DNA of 59,566 bases from Halioglobus sp. GTDB lineage: Bacteria; Pseudomonadota; Gammaproteobacteria; Pseudomonadales; Halieaceae. The DNA lies in contig JARFQU010000132.1 of NCBI GenBank assembly GCA_029287595.1, forward strand, positions 1-59,566, given 5' to 3'. Shown here one piece after another: positions 19,746-29,214 of this stretch. Position 1 is the stretch's first letter. Each line of letters starts with the position of its first letter. The translations under genes and the position numbers were made by a program. Under the pieces are notes generated by a model. It was not told the DNA's origin. It searched no databases and was given only the letters and a program-made list of their open reading frames with translations.

Positions 19746-20458
19746 ACCCTGCCCCGGGTGAGTGTCTGGGTGCAGCGGAAACCGCTGTTACCGGGCACAA
19801 AACGATTGTAAACCCGGTTCAATGTGAAGGGATAGGAAACCTGGTCGGAGACCACCGTGGTGGCGATATTAAGTCGTTCTCCCTCAGGCCCCAGAGTCAT
19901 TACATGTTGAATGCTAAGCCCCTCCGGCAACAGAATACGAAATACCAGCTGGTGCGCGTTCCAGCCACAGGTCTCCGTACCAAAAGGTGTTTCCACCGTA
20001 TGAAATTCACCGCTATGAAATTCACAGGATAAGGCGAACGTTTCCTCACGCTTGACGCTGATTCGCTCGTCGTCCTGCTTGATGCGCAACAGGGGTGAGC
20101 GAGTAATCAGGTCTGACATTTGCGCCAGCCCGATGATGGAGGCGCCACTGTTGGCACCCGAGCTGCCGATCACCATGCCCGCCCCGGGCGCCTGGTTCAT
20201 ACTCCCGGAGCTGCGGGCGCGCCGTTCGGCATCGCGTCGCAGTTCACGCACCAGGGTATCAAGCTTGGTCTGGATATTGTCGCTCTGGCCGTAATCCATT
20301 TCCCAGGAGCCCGCAAGATCGACCGGATTGCTGTTGCTTACCTGGGGCACAGTTTTGCTACTGCCGCAAGCGCTGAGCAGCAGGCAGACGCAGGCGAGCA
20401 GCAGCGCGACTGGCGTGTAATTTTGTGGGGAAGATATCACGGCGCCTAGTGTACCCAA
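19721..20458 (-). CDS. Lipoprotein of unknown function
   Basis: 245 aa with a clear lipobox (VCLLLSACGSS; acylated Cys near residue 31). The mature part starts DLAGSWEMDYGQSDN, a GSW-type opening seen in small beta-barrel or lipocalin-like domains. It then has an Arg-rich helix, a Gly/Ser-rich linker and a strand-rich second half with four Cys. Likely outer-membrane or periplasmic. The function is not recognised; it is coupled to the secreted protein downstream by a 25-bp overlap. Confidence 0.75.
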   Translation of the reverse strand: MGTLGAVISSPQNYTPVALLLACVCLLLSACGSSKTVPQVSNSNPVDLAGSWEMDYGQSDNIQTKLDTLVRELRRDAERRARSSGSMNQAPGAGMVIGSSGANSGASIIGLAQMSDLITRSPLLRIKQDDERISVKREETFALSCEFHSGEFHTVETPFGTETCGWNAHQLVFRILLPEGLSIQHVMTLGPEGERLNIATTVVSDQVSYPFTLNRVYNRFVPGNSGFRCTQTLTRGRVCTTETAD

Positions 20459-20512
20459 GGCGGAATAATTTGCCAGAGCTGCAATCGGGGCTATGTGATG
20501 CCGGAGATAATT

Positions 20513-20956
20513 TCAGGCGTTGCTGGATGTATTCATTTGATAGGCCTTGAGCCAGTCACTGGCGCGGCGCCCAAGGCCTTCCCGCAGGTCGGTGTTGCCA
20601 AATGCCATGGCAAAGTCCTGTTTCTCAGGCTTTAGTGTGCGTCGGTCGTTATTACCGGTACGCCGGTCTACGTGATGCAGGTAGCGACAATCACAGCGGC
20701 TGGAAGTACACTCAGCCAGAGGCAGAACCGGCGCTTCATCCCCCAGGTAACGCTGCCCCTTGAGTGATTTCGCCCCAGCACAAGCGCCAGACGCACAGCG
20801 GATAGATACTGCGGAATACGGATTTTCAGGCTCGGTTGCGCGAAGTGGACGGCGGGCAGGTGTACCGGCGGTAAAAGGTAATATTTGCGCGCGATACATC
20901 ACGAACACAATCGCTGCGACAATGCCCAGGACAGGCAGCAGTACTTCGTATGGCAT
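20513..20956 (-). CDS. Membrane-anchored Cys-rich protein of unknown function
   Basis: 147 aa with the ATG at 20956 (MPYEVLLPVLGIVAAIVFVM). A longer frame to 21055 would add 33 residues before the membrane segment, without a better ribosome-binding site. After one membrane helix (about 4-22) comes a soluble domain with Cys at 54, 59, 83, 88 and 90 and His at 94/95. The block CTSSRCDCRYLHHVDRR looks like a metal site. It ends in a charged helix (REGLGRRASDWLKAYQ). No family recognised. Confidence 0.65.
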   Translation of the reverse strand: MPYEVLLPVLGIVAAIVFVMYRAQILPFTAGTPARRPLRATEPENPYSAVSIRCASGACAGAKSLKGQRYLGDEAPVLPLAECTSSRCDCRYLHHVDRRTGNNDRRTLKPEKQDFAMAFGNTDLREGLGRRASDWLKAYQMNTSSNA

Positions 20957-21190
20957 AGCGTACACCGTCTCATAGCGGTTGCTTATTGTTTGACCGTACT
21001 CAATCGCCCAGGTTCCAAGGAACCCATTTTTAAAGATACCTGATTTTAACCCCATATTGAAGCCGAGTTTTACCCGGCGGTTTTAGCGCTGCAACCCCAA
21101 AGCAGGCTAATCGTATTAGTTCAGCATAATGAACAGCGCCAGCACGCATCTGCGCTACCATTGACAGCCGAACCCAGCGAGTCGAAAACA

Positions 21191-22075
21191 ATGAAAATCG
21201 GAATCTGCCTACCCTATATGAAAGCCGGGCTCACCCGCGAAGACTACCTGCGTTGGTTCAAGGCAGTGGACGACGGGCCGTTCCACAGCCTCTCCTGTGG
21301 CGAGCGCGTGCACGGCCCAACCTACGACATGCGCGTGGTACTAGCAGCGGCGGCAGCCGCGACCAAGCGGGTGGAGATCACCCCCACGCTGTATGTATTG
21401 CCCATGCACAGCGCGGTGCGCGTAGCCAAAGAAATCGCCACCCTGGACATTCTCTCCGGGGGCCGGGTCAAACACGTGGCACTGGGTTACGGTGGGCGTG
21501 AACTGGACTACAAGGCAGTAGAGGCGCGCTTCCGGGGCCGTTATGGCCGCATGGACAAGCAGGTGGCGCAGATGCGCGAGGTCTGGAATGGTGAGGAGAT
21601 AGTCCCCGGCGGCGGCCCCATCGGGCCGGAGCCTACTAAACCTGGCGGTCCGGGTTTACTTGCCGGCGCCATGGGACCCAAGAGTATCGCGCGCTGCGCC
21701 CAATGGGCTGACGGTCTTTACGCCTGGTCGGGTAACGGCGAGCAGGGTGAACTGGCGCGCACCTTCGCCATGGCCGATGCCGCCTGGGAGCAGGCGGGTC
21801 GCGGGCACTCGCCCTATCGCCTGGGTGGGTTCTGGTACACCCTGGCCGACGACGGGCAGCGCAAGTTATACGACTACGTTTACGACTACCTGGATATTGC
21901 CGGGCCCGAAATCGCCACCATGATGGCAGAGTCGGTACACCGTAGCTCTGCCGATGCGGTAAAAGAAGCATTGGACAATGCGGCAGGTGCCGGCTGCGAG
22001 GAGGTGTTTATGGTGCCGGCGACCGCGGAACTGGCGGAAATTGAGGGTTTGGGAGATATCATAGCGGCGCTTTAG
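21191..22075 (+). CDS. LLM-class flavin-dependent oxidoreductase
   Basis: 294 aa from the ATG at 21191 (MKIGICLPYMKAGLTREDYL); a TTG ten codons upstream is possible but less likely. The luciferase-like TIM barrel is indicated by ITPTLYVLPMHSAVRVAKEIATLDILSGGR and LGYGGRELDYKAVEARFRGR. Relatives use FMN or coenzyme F420; which one cannot be decided here. This group is common in marine gammaproteobacteria that degrade steroids or lipids. Confidence 0.85.
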   Translation: MKIGICLPYMKAGLTREDYLRWFKAVDDGPFHSLSCGERVHGPTYDMRVVLAAAAAATKRVEITPTLYVLPMHSAVRVAKEIATLDILSGGRVKHVALGYGGRELDYKAVEARFRGRYGRMDKQVAQMREVWNGEEIVPGGGPIGPEPTKPGGPGLLAGAMGPKSIARCAQWADGLYAWSGNGEQGELARTFAMADAAWEQAGRGHSPYRLGGFWYTLADDGQRKLYDYVYDYLDIAGPEIATMMAESVHRSSADAVKEALDNAAGAGCEEVFMVPATAELAEIEGLGDIIAAL

Positions 22076-22266
22076 GCGCTCAGGCCCCAGTGGCTAGCGC
22101 ATAAACACGGGCGCCTGTGACCTGTAATACTCACAGGACCTGCGCGCTGTTGAGCGCAGCGGCCAGGGCACATGTTTTACCCGATTGGCACTCCCGGTTA
22201 ACGCCGCGAATCGTTATACTCCCCCCGCTGACTTCTTACCGTCACTGACTCACCCGAGGATTCCCC

Positions 22267-24873
22267 ATGGCTAAACGCGTATACCTGTTTAACGAAGGCA
22301 GCAAAGACGACCGCGAACTGCTTGGGGGCAAAGGTGCCAATCTTTGTGAAATGACCAGTCTGGGGCTGCCCGTACCCTTTGGTTTCATTATCACCACCAG
22401 CACCTGCCGCGAGTTTTTCCAGGGGGGCAATCAGCTGCCCCGACTACTGGAGCAGGAATATCGGGTAGCACTGGACCTGGTTGAAAAGCAAATGGGCGCG
22501 CGCTTTGGCGACCCGGAAAACCCGCTGTTGTTCTCGGTACGCTCCGGGGCACCGGTTTCCATGCCGGGCATGATGAACACCATACTGAACCTGGGCATGA
22601 ACGATGAAATAGCGCAGGGGCTGGCATTGAAGACCGGCAACCCGCGCTTTGCTTACGACTCCTACCGGCGCTTTATACAGATGTTTGCCGATGTGGTAAT
22701 GGGCGTCGATGGTGAAAAGTTCGAGCATGAACTTGGCAAATATAAAACCACCCATGGCAAGGCCCTGGATGTGGATATGTCCACGGAAGACTGGCAGGAA
22801 ATCGTCACCATCTACAAGACGCTGGTGGAATTTCCCGAGGATCCGTTCGAGCAACTGCGCATGGCGGTAGAGGCCGTATTCATGTCCTGGCACACTCCCC
22901 GTGCCATCGTATACCGGGAGATGAACAATATTGCAGACAGCCTGGGTACCGCAGTCAATGTACAGGCCATGGTCTTCGGTAATTTCGGGGACGACTCCGG
23001 CTCAGGTGTCGCCTTTACTCGCAACCCGTCTACCGGGGAGGCTAAGTTTTTCGGCGAGTACCTGTTCAACGCCGCTGGCGAAGATGTTGTCGCCGGAACA
23101 CGCACCCCACTGCCGGTCTCCGCACTACAGGAGGCGATGCCTGAAATCTACGACCAGCTTTACAAGACCCAGGATATGCTGGAAAAGCATTACCGGGACA
23201 TGCAGGACATTGAGTTCACCATACAGGAAGGCAAGTTCTACATGCTGCAAACCCGCAGCGGCAAGCGCACCGGCAGAGCCTCCGTGAAAATTGCGGTAGA
23301 CATGGTCGGCGAGGGGCTGATAACAGAAAGCGAGGCACTGATGCGTGTGTCTACCGATCACGTGGAAGCCTTTCTCCACCCTATGGTCGACCCCACCGCG
23401 AAAACGGATATTGTCGCCAAGGGGCTTCCGGCAAGCCCGGGCGGCGCTACCGGGCAGGTGGTTTTTTCCGCGGAAGAAGCGGAGCTACAAAAGGCTGAGG
23501 GGCATGATGTAATCCTGGTGCGCCGCGAGACCACACCAGAAGACATTCACGGCATGCGGGTCGCGGCGGGCATTCTCACCGAGTTGGGTGGCATGACTTC
23601 CCACGCGGCAGTGGTAGCGCGGGGCATGGGCGTGTGCGCGATTACCGGCTGTGACGGGCTGAGTATTGACTACGCGGCAGGCACCGCCACCACCGGTGAC
23701 GGCGTGATTATCTCCCGCGGGGATGTTATCACCCTGGACGGGACCTCTGGCGAGGTGATGCTGGGCGATATTCCCAAGACCGAGGCCAGCTCCAGCGACG
23801 ACTTCCAGGTTTTACTGTCCTGGGCAGATAAGCACAGAAGGCTCAAAGTCAGGGCAAATGCCGAAACCCCGGAGGATGCTGCCAAAGCCCGGGAGCTGGG
23901 GGCCGAAGGGATTGGCCTGTGCCGCACCGAGCATATGTTTTTCGACGTGGAGCGCATCGACGTTATGCGCGCCATGATCCTGTCCGAGACCAAGGAAGAG
24001 CGTGAGAAATACCTGGATCAACTGCTCAAGTTCCAGCACCAGGACATGCTGGCACTGTTTCAGGTGATGGACGGATTGCCGGTGACGATTCGACTGCTGG
24101 ACCCTCCCCTGCATGAATTCCTGCCACAGACACCCGAGGATGTCGCCGCCCTTGCCCAACGCATAGGTAAGCCCGAAGCAAGGATAAGCGAGATTGCCGG
24201 CCGGCTGGAGGAAGTAAACCCGATGTTGGGCTTCCGCGGCTGCCGCCTGTCAGTGGTCTACCCGGAGATCACCGAGATGCAGGTAAAGGCAATCATAAGC
24301 GCAGCTGCCGACGCTATCGAGCAGGGTTATCGGGCGCTCCCGGAAATCATGATTCCGCTGGTGGTCAACGTGCGTGAAATCCGCCTGATCAACGCCATCA
24401 TCGACAAGGGAATCCATGAGGTAACCCGGGAAAAGTCCGTCTCCATTCCCTATAAGGTCGGCACAATGATGGAAACGCCACGGGCCACCCTGGGGGCCGA
24501 CCGGCTGGCGCCGGAAGTGGAATTCATGAGCTTCGGCACCAACGACCTGACCCAGATGACCTATGGCTTTTCCCGAGATGACGCGGGCAAGTTTATTCCC
24601 AAATACCTGGAGAAAAAACTGATCGACGCCGATCCCTTTGTCTCCCTGGACCAACGGGCGGTGGGACGTTTGATGGAAATGGCCGTCACTGAAAGTCGCC
24701 GCGTCAAACCCGGTATCAAGTACGGTATCTGCGGGGAGCATGGCGGTGATCCCCGTTCTATCCGTTTCTGCCATGAACTGGGCCTGGACTACGTGTCCTG
24801 CAGTCCATTTCGGGTACCCATCGCCCGCATCGCGGCGGCGCAGGCGAACGTGGGATTCGAACCTAACGACTGA
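22267..24873 (+). CDS. ppdK: Pyruvate, phosphate dikinase
   Basis: 868 aa. Interconverts pyruvate + ATP + Pi and PEP + AMP + PPi. The parts are the ATP-grasp N-domain (GGKGANLCEMTSLGLPVP), the swivelling phosphohistidine domain with the catalytic His446 in GGMTSHAAVVARGMG, and the PEP/pyruvate TIM barrel with the conserved Cys822 in GICGEHGGDP. Full length. It is monocistronic, with 191 bp upstream in which I see no convincing promoter. Confidence 0.97.
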   Translation: MAKRVYLFNEGSKDDRELLGGKGANLCEMTSLGLPVPFGFIITTSTCREFFQGGNQLPRLLEQEYRVALDLVEKQMGARFGDPENPLLFSVRSGAPVSMPGMMNTILNLGMNDEIAQGLALKTGNPRFAYDSYRRFIQMFADVVMGVDGEKFEHELGKYKTTHGKALDVDMSTEDWQEIVTIYKTLVEFPEDPFEQLRMAVEAVFMSWHTPRAIVYREMNNIADSLGTAVNVQAMVFGNFGDDSGSGVAFTRNPSTGEAKFFGEYLFNAAGEDVVAGTRTPLPVSALQEAMPEIYDQLYKTQDMLEKHYRDMQDIEFTIQEGKFYMLQTRSGKRTGRASVKIAVDMVGEGLITESEALMRVSTDHVEAFLHPMVDPTAKTDIVAKGLPASPGGATGQVVFSAEEAELQKAEGHDVILVRRETTPEDIHGMRVAAGILTELGGMTSHAAVVARGMGVCAITGCDGLSIDYAAGTATTGDGVIISRGDVITLDGTSGEVMLGDIPKTEASSSDDFQVLLSWADKHRRLKVRANAETPEDAAKARELGAEGIGLCRTEHMFFDVERIDVMRAMILSETKEEREKYLDQLLKFQHQDMLALFQVMDGLPVTIRLLDPPLHEFLPQTPEDVAALAQRIGKPEARISEIAGRLEEVNPMLGFRGCRLSVVYPEITEMQVKAIISAAADAIEQGYRALPEIMIPLVVNVREIRLINAIIDKGIHEVTREKSVSIPYKVGTMMETPRATLGADRLAPEVEFMSFGTNDLTQMTYGFSRDDAGKFIPKYLEKKLIDADPFVSLDQRAVGRLMEMAVTESRRVKPGIKYGICGEHGGDPRSIRFCHELGLDYVSCSPFRVPIARIAAAQANVGFEPND

Positions 24874-24889
24874 TCATTGCCAGAGATGG

Positions 24890-24913
24890 CCAGAGCCGCC
24901 GGTGCGGCTCTGG
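24890..24913. terminator. Strong hairpin between convergent ppdK and acyl-CoA synthetase genes
   Basis: CCAGAGCCGC (24890-24899) pairs perfectly with GCGGCTCTGG (24904-24913) around a CGGT loop. It lies in the 45-bp space between two convergent stop codons, so it probably protects or ends both transcripts. It lacks a U-tract on either side. Confidence 0.6.
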
Positions 24914-24918
24914 AGCAG

Positions 24919-26451
24919 TTAATCCTCCAGCTGTTCTTTCAGTACGAACTTCAGCACCTTGCCCGCCGGATTGCGCGGCAGGGCATCGACAATATGCAGG
25001 CGCAATGGCAACTTATAGCGCGCCAGCAGCGGTTCCGCGAACTCACGCAACTCTTCCAGTGTAAGCTCCTTACCCGAATGCAGCGCGACGACAGCGGTAA
25101 CCGCCTCGCCCCACTTGTCATCCGGCATACCAATGACCGCCACCTCGGCTATCGCCTCGTGGCGATATAACGCGCCCTCGACTTCCGCGGGATAGACGTT
25201 CTCCCCACCGGAAATCACCATGTCTTTCAGGCGGTCACAGATAAACAGGAAGCCGTCCTCATCCAGGTAGCCGATATCGCCGGAATGAAACCAGCCCTCC
25301 GCGTCGATAGCCTCTGCCGTGGCTTCGGGCCGATTCCAGTATCCTTTCATGATATTGGGTCCGCGCAGGCAGATTTCACCCCGCTCGCCGGCTGGTAGGG
25401 GACGGTTGTCGTTATCCACGATCCGTGTATCGCTATAGAGCGGCGCCTGCCCGGCAGAACCGAGCTTGCTGATGGCCCATTCCGGGGTAAGGAACGAGGA
25501 AAACGGCGCTGTTTCGGTGAGACCATAGCCCTGACAAAAATCGATACCCCGCTCGCCATACAGTTCGATCAGGGATTCCGGCACCGGTGCCGCGCCGCAA
25601 ATCAGGGTCTTGATCGAAGTCAGGTCCGTGTCGGCAAATTGCGGCTGTTGCGCCATAAACAGGTACATCGCCGGCGCGCCAAACATGTGGCTGACGTGGT
25701 AGCGCTGAATGTCGGCCAGCACCTGCACCGGATCGAAGTTACGCAGCAACACCAGGGTTGAGCCCGTGTGAAAAGATCCCAGGGTCATCACATTGAGGCC
25801 GCCGATATGAAATAAAGGCGCCACCGTGAGAATCACATCGTCCCGGGAGCCGCCAAAGGCCAGGCTCGCATTGATGTTGTTCCACACAATATTACCGTGG
25901 GTCAGCATCGCGCCCTTGGGTAAGCCCGTGGTACCCGAGGTGTACATAATAATGGCCACATCGTGCTGGTCCACTGATACCACTGAATGCAACGGCTCCG
26001 CCTCCGCCCTGGCTGTACTGAGGTGGCCCCAGCCCGGTGCCTCGCTTTCGGAGGTATAGAAGTTGCGACAGCATAATTCATCCCGAACAGGCTCAATCAC
26101 CGGGAGTAAAGCATCGTCTACGATCAGCGTATGGATACCTGCATCATTGATGATAAAGGTCAGTTCCTGCCCGGTCAGGCGAAAGTTGAGCGGTACAAAG
26201 ATTGCGCCCAGGGTATGGGCGGCAAACAGTGTTTCCAGCAGCGCAGGGTGATTAAAACCCAGGTAACCCACCCGGTCTCCCACGCATACACCCTGCGCGC
26301 GCAGCAGGGCTGCCTGACGTCTTACGCGATCACCGAGTTCGCCATAGGTGTATTGCTGCTCTTCAAAAACAAGGGCGGTGCGCTCCGGATTTAGTTGCGC
26401 CCGGCGCAGCGTGCTGGCCGCCAGGTTGTACTCCACTGCAGGTCGGTTCAC
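24919..26451 (-). CDS. Acyl-CoA synthetase (AMP-forming, FadD-like)
   Basis: 510 aa, class I adenylate-forming enzyme. It has the P-loop-like A3 motif IIMYTSGTTGLPKGAMLTH, YGLTETAPFSS (A5), WFHSGDIGYLDEDGF (A7), DRLKDMVISGGENVYPAEVE (A8) and the catalytic Lys near the end (PRNPAGKVLKFVL). It activates a carboxylic acid to its CoA ester; chain length is not evident. GTG start with GAGGAA seven nt upstream. Confidence 0.93.
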   Translation of the reverse strand: MNRPAVEYNLAASTLRRAQLNPERTALVFEEQQYTYGELGDRVRRQAALLRAQGVCVGDRVGYLGFNHPALLETLFAAHTLGAIFVPLNFRLTGQELTFIINDAGIHTLIVDDALLPVIEPVRDELCCRNFYTSESEAPGWGHLSTARAEAEPLHSVVSVDQHDVAIIMYTSGTTGLPKGAMLTHGNIVWNNINASLAFGGSRDDVILTVAPLFHIGGLNVMTLGSFHTGSTLVLLRNFDPVQVLADIQRYHVSHMFGAPAMYLFMAQQPQFADTDLTSIKTLICGAAPVPESLIELYGERGIDFCQGYGLTETAPFSSFLTPEWAISKLGSAGQAPLYSDTRIVDNDNRPLPAGERGEICLRGPNIMKGYWNRPEATAEAIDAEGWFHSGDIGYLDEDGFLFICDRLKDMVISGGENVYPAEVEGALYRHEAIAEVAVIGMPDDKWGEAVTAVVALHSGKELTLEELREFAEPLLARYKLPLRLHIVDALPRNPAGKVLKFVLKEQLED

Positions 26452-26556
26452 AGTTAATTCCTCTTATTTGTAGAAAATCGAAAAGGGATACTATCACGCA
26501 TTGAATACCCTTAGAATCACACTCATGAACCGTAAATATTACAAGGATCTGGGCAA

Positions 26557-26898
26557 ATGACCGACAGCACATGGCAGGTTTTCGATCTGGCAGAGGTCAG
26601 GGATAAACTCAAGGGAGAAGCGGTCGAGTACCTGGAGTTTCTGAATGTACCGGCACTGAATTGCGGTATTTACTTCCTCGCTGCGGGCAGCACAGATATG
26701 CAGGCGCCCCATGACGAAGATGAAGTCTATGTGGTGCTCAGCGGACGAGCCCGCATGCAGCTTGGAGAAGAGGAGCGCGGCGTGGGACCGGGTTCCCTGC
26801 TGTACATCAGCGCCACCACCGCCCACTCATTTTTCGAAATAGAGGAGGACATGACCCTGCTGGTGATATTCGCGACATCCCCGCCAGTACACGACTGA
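26557..26898 (+). CDS. Small cupin-domain protein
   Basis: 113 aa, a single cupin barrel. Metal-binding positions are visible in APHDEDEVYVVLSG (motif 1) and the later TTAHSFFEIEEDM (motif 2). Function not determinable; such proteins are dioxygenases, isomerases or sensors. AAGGA precedes the ATG. It is divergent from the acyl-CoA synthetase and 121 bp ahead of the aminotransferase. Confidence 0.8.
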   Translation: MTDSTWQVFDLAEVRDKLKGEAVEYLEFLNVPALNCGIYFLAAGSTDMQAPHDEDEVYVVLSGRARMQLGEEERGVGPGSLLYISATTAHSFFEIEEDMTLLVIFATSPPVHD

Positions 26899-27019
26899 CC
26901 AGATTTGGCGGCACGTTATTACACGCGTCAATACGCTGTATTCGCTGTCGATGCTTAAGCCAAAGCCAAAAATCTGTTAACGTTGCGCCCCTTTTAAAGT
27001 CAAATTGGAGTCGGCGACC

Positions 27020-28198
27020 ATGGCCAGTAGTTTCTATCCCCCGCAGCGCACCCTGATGGGCCCAGGCCCCTCGGATGTATCTGCCCGTGTCCTGGGCGCC
27101 CTCTCCCGCCCTACCATTGGCCATCTGGATCCACTGTTTGTAACGCTGATGGACGAAATCAAGGTGTTATTGCAATACGCCTTCCAGACCACTAACGAGT
27201 TGACGCTGCCCGTGTCTGCTCCCGGGTCAGCGGGCATGGAGGCCTGCTTCGTCAACCTGCTATCCCCCGGCGACAAGGTCATCGTATGCCAGAATGGCGT
27301 CTTCGGCGGACGCATGAAGGAGAACGTGGAGCGCTGTGGCGCCACTGCGATTATGGTTGAAGACACCTGGGGTGAGCCAGTCAGCGTAGACAAGGTTATC
27401 GCCGCCTTCGACGAGCACCCCGATACCTGCGTGCTGGCGTTTGTGCACGCGGAAACCTCCACCGGCGTACGCAGCGACGCGGCGGCCCTGTGCAAGCTCG
27501 CTACCGAGCGCAATGCGCTGTCGATTGTCGATGCCGTTACTTCCCTGGGCGGCATCGAACTACTGGTGGATGAATGGGGCGCCGATGCGGTGTATTCCGG
27601 AACCCAGAAGTGCCTGTCCTGCGTACCGGGCGTTTCACCCGTTACCTTCAGCCCGCGAGCCGTTGAGCGCATCAACAACCGCGGCCACAAGGTGCAGAGC
27701 TGGTTCCTCGACATGCAACTGGTAATGGGCTACTGGGGCGGCAGCAGCAAACGCGCCTACCACCATACGGCACCGGTCAATGCCCTGTATGCACTGCACG
27801 AATCACTGGTTATGTTGCAGGAAGAGGGCCTGGAAGCCGCCCACCGGCGCCACCGCCACAATCACCTGGCACTGGTGGCAGGACTGGAAGCAATGGGCTT
27901 GTCGATGGTCGTTGCTCCGGAATACCGCCTGCCACAACTCAACCTGGTCAATATACCCGAGGGCGTGGACGATGCCGCGCTGCGCAGCACCTTACTGGAG
28001 GAATTCGATCTGGAGATTGGCGCCGGCCTGGGTGCACTGGCGGGCAAAGCCTGGCGCATTGGCCTGATGGGCTTCGCCAGCAGCGAGCGCAATGTGATTA
28101 CCTGCCTGAATGCGCTGGAAGCCGTGCTGCTGCGACAGCACGCAGCCATTAATCCGGGCAAGGCACTTAATGCCGCGCAGGCCGTTCTGAAGGGCTGA
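27020..28198 (+). CDS. Class V aminotransferase (alanine-glyoxylate/serine-pyruvate type)
   Basis: 392 aa from the ATG at 27020, with GGAG nine nt upstream. Fold-type I PLP enzyme; the PLP lysine is K197 in DAVYSGTQKCLSC. LMGPGPSDVSARVL is the typical family start. Probably transfers an amino group from alanine or serine to glyoxylate or a similar ketoacid; the exact substrate is uncertain. The upstream cupin may be co-transcribed. Confidence 0.9.
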   Translation: MASSFYPPQRTLMGPGPSDVSARVLGALSRPTIGHLDPLFVTLMDEIKVLLQYAFQTTNELTLPVSAPGSAGMEACFVNLLSPGDKVIVCQNGVFGGRMKENVERCGATAIMVEDTWGEPVSVDKVIAAFDEHPDTCVLAFVHAETSTGVRSDAAALCKLATERNALSIVDAVTSLGGIELLVDEWGADAVYSGTQKCLSCVPGVSPVTFSPRAVERINNRGHKVQSWFLDMQLVMGYWGGSSKRAYHHTAPVNALYALHESLVMLQEEGLEAAHRRHRHNHLALVAGLEAMGLSMVVAPEYRLPQLNLVNIPEGVDDAALRSTLLEEFDLEIGAGLGALAGKAWRIGLMGFASSERNVITCLNALEAVLLRQHAAINPGKALNAAQAVLKG

Positions 28199-28212
28199 GC
28201 TCCAACGGCAAC

Positions 28213-29214
28213 TTAGCCACCCGACACCATGGCCCACATCCGGGACAAGCTGTTACCACCCGCATTGCGGTGCACAAGATAGGCCGCATGCTGGTGTAAC
28301 TGGGCTCCGGGCTTGAGTTCGATGCTCCAAAGCGGTGCCACCTCGTTGGGTATCATCGAATAGCGGACATCGATGACCCGATTGCTGAACACCGGATCGC
28401 GGGCAATATAACCGTTACTGAACCAGCGAAAGCGCTCGATGTCCCGCGCCTGCTGTGACTGCAAGTTAAGCCAGGGCATGTCCCTGGCGATATTCAGTTT
28501 TTCCACGGATTCTCCCGGATACACCCTGGGCGTCAATCCGGCGCGTACCGCATCGACGTAATATCGCTGAGGTGTCTCGTAAACGATTTTCCACACCAGG
28601 ATATTGGCGAAACTGGGCTTGGCTTCCAATCGCATTGGTTGGTGCCCGCGACTGGCGGCCAGGGCCTCTCCCATATCCACAGCATTATTGCGCTGCCACA
28701 GCCCCAGGGCCATATAGGAACAGGCCCAAAACACTGCAATTTGCGCGAACACTGGCCGCTTCCTGCGAGCTGCCAAAAGCACCCCGGCCAATAGCGGCAG
28801 GGTGAATAGCGGATCAATGATAGAAATAGTATTCCAGGCGATGCGCTCCTCGCTGAAGGGCCACAGCAACATGGTGCCGTAGGTGGTACAGGCATCCAGC
28901 ACAGCATGTGTGGCATAACCGAGGGTACAGAACAGCCAGCTCTGGCGAAAACGCAGGCCCCAGCGACGTCCAATCAGTGCGTGCAACAACAGCGCGCAAA
29001 GCAGGCCGCCAAAGGGGATAAAGACCAGGGAGTGGGAAAACTGCCGGTGGTATTCGAGAAACAGTAGCGGATCGGTCTCCGAGCGGATCAGCACGTCGAG
29101 ATCAGCCGACATACCCGCCAGGAAACCCAGCAAGCCGGCACTGGCGCCATAGCGGCCCTTGACGCAAGCCTGGGGCAGGCTGGCTCCCAGTACCCCCTGT
29201 GTCAACGGATCCAT
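28213..29214 (-). CDS. YdjM-like membrane-bound metal-dependent hydrolase
   Basis: 333 aa. It starts MDPLTQGVLGASLPQA and has the conserved SADLDVL and HRQFSHSLVFIPFGG (His/Asp metal ligands) of the YdjM/DUF457 family. Several hydrophobic segments in the first two thirds suggest an inner-membrane protein with a periplasmic C-terminal domain. The ATG overlaps the stop of the nitrobindin-like gene by 1 bp (TGATG), so the pair is translationally coupled. Confidence 0.85.
   Translation of the reverse strand: MDPLTQGVLGASLPQACVKGRYGASAGLLGFLAGMSADLDVLIRSETDPLLFLEYHRQFSHSLVFIPFGGLLCALLLHALIGRRWGLRFRQSWLFCTLGYATHAVLDACTTYGTMLLWPFSEERIAWNTISIIDPLFTLPLLAGVLLAARRKRPVFAQIAVFWACSYMALGLWQRNNAVDMGEALAASRGHQPMRLEAKPSFANILVWKIVYETPQRYYVDAVRAGLTPRVYPGESVEKLNIARDMPWLNLQSQQARDIERFRWFSNGYIARDPVFSNRVIDVRYSMIPNEVAPLWSIELKPGAQLHQHAAYLVHRNAGGNSLSRMWAMVSGG

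Noticed and set aside
22170-22215. Possible sigma-54 promoter (TTGGCAC) before ppdK
   Set aside because: The -12 GC element is not at the required distance from the -24 GG.
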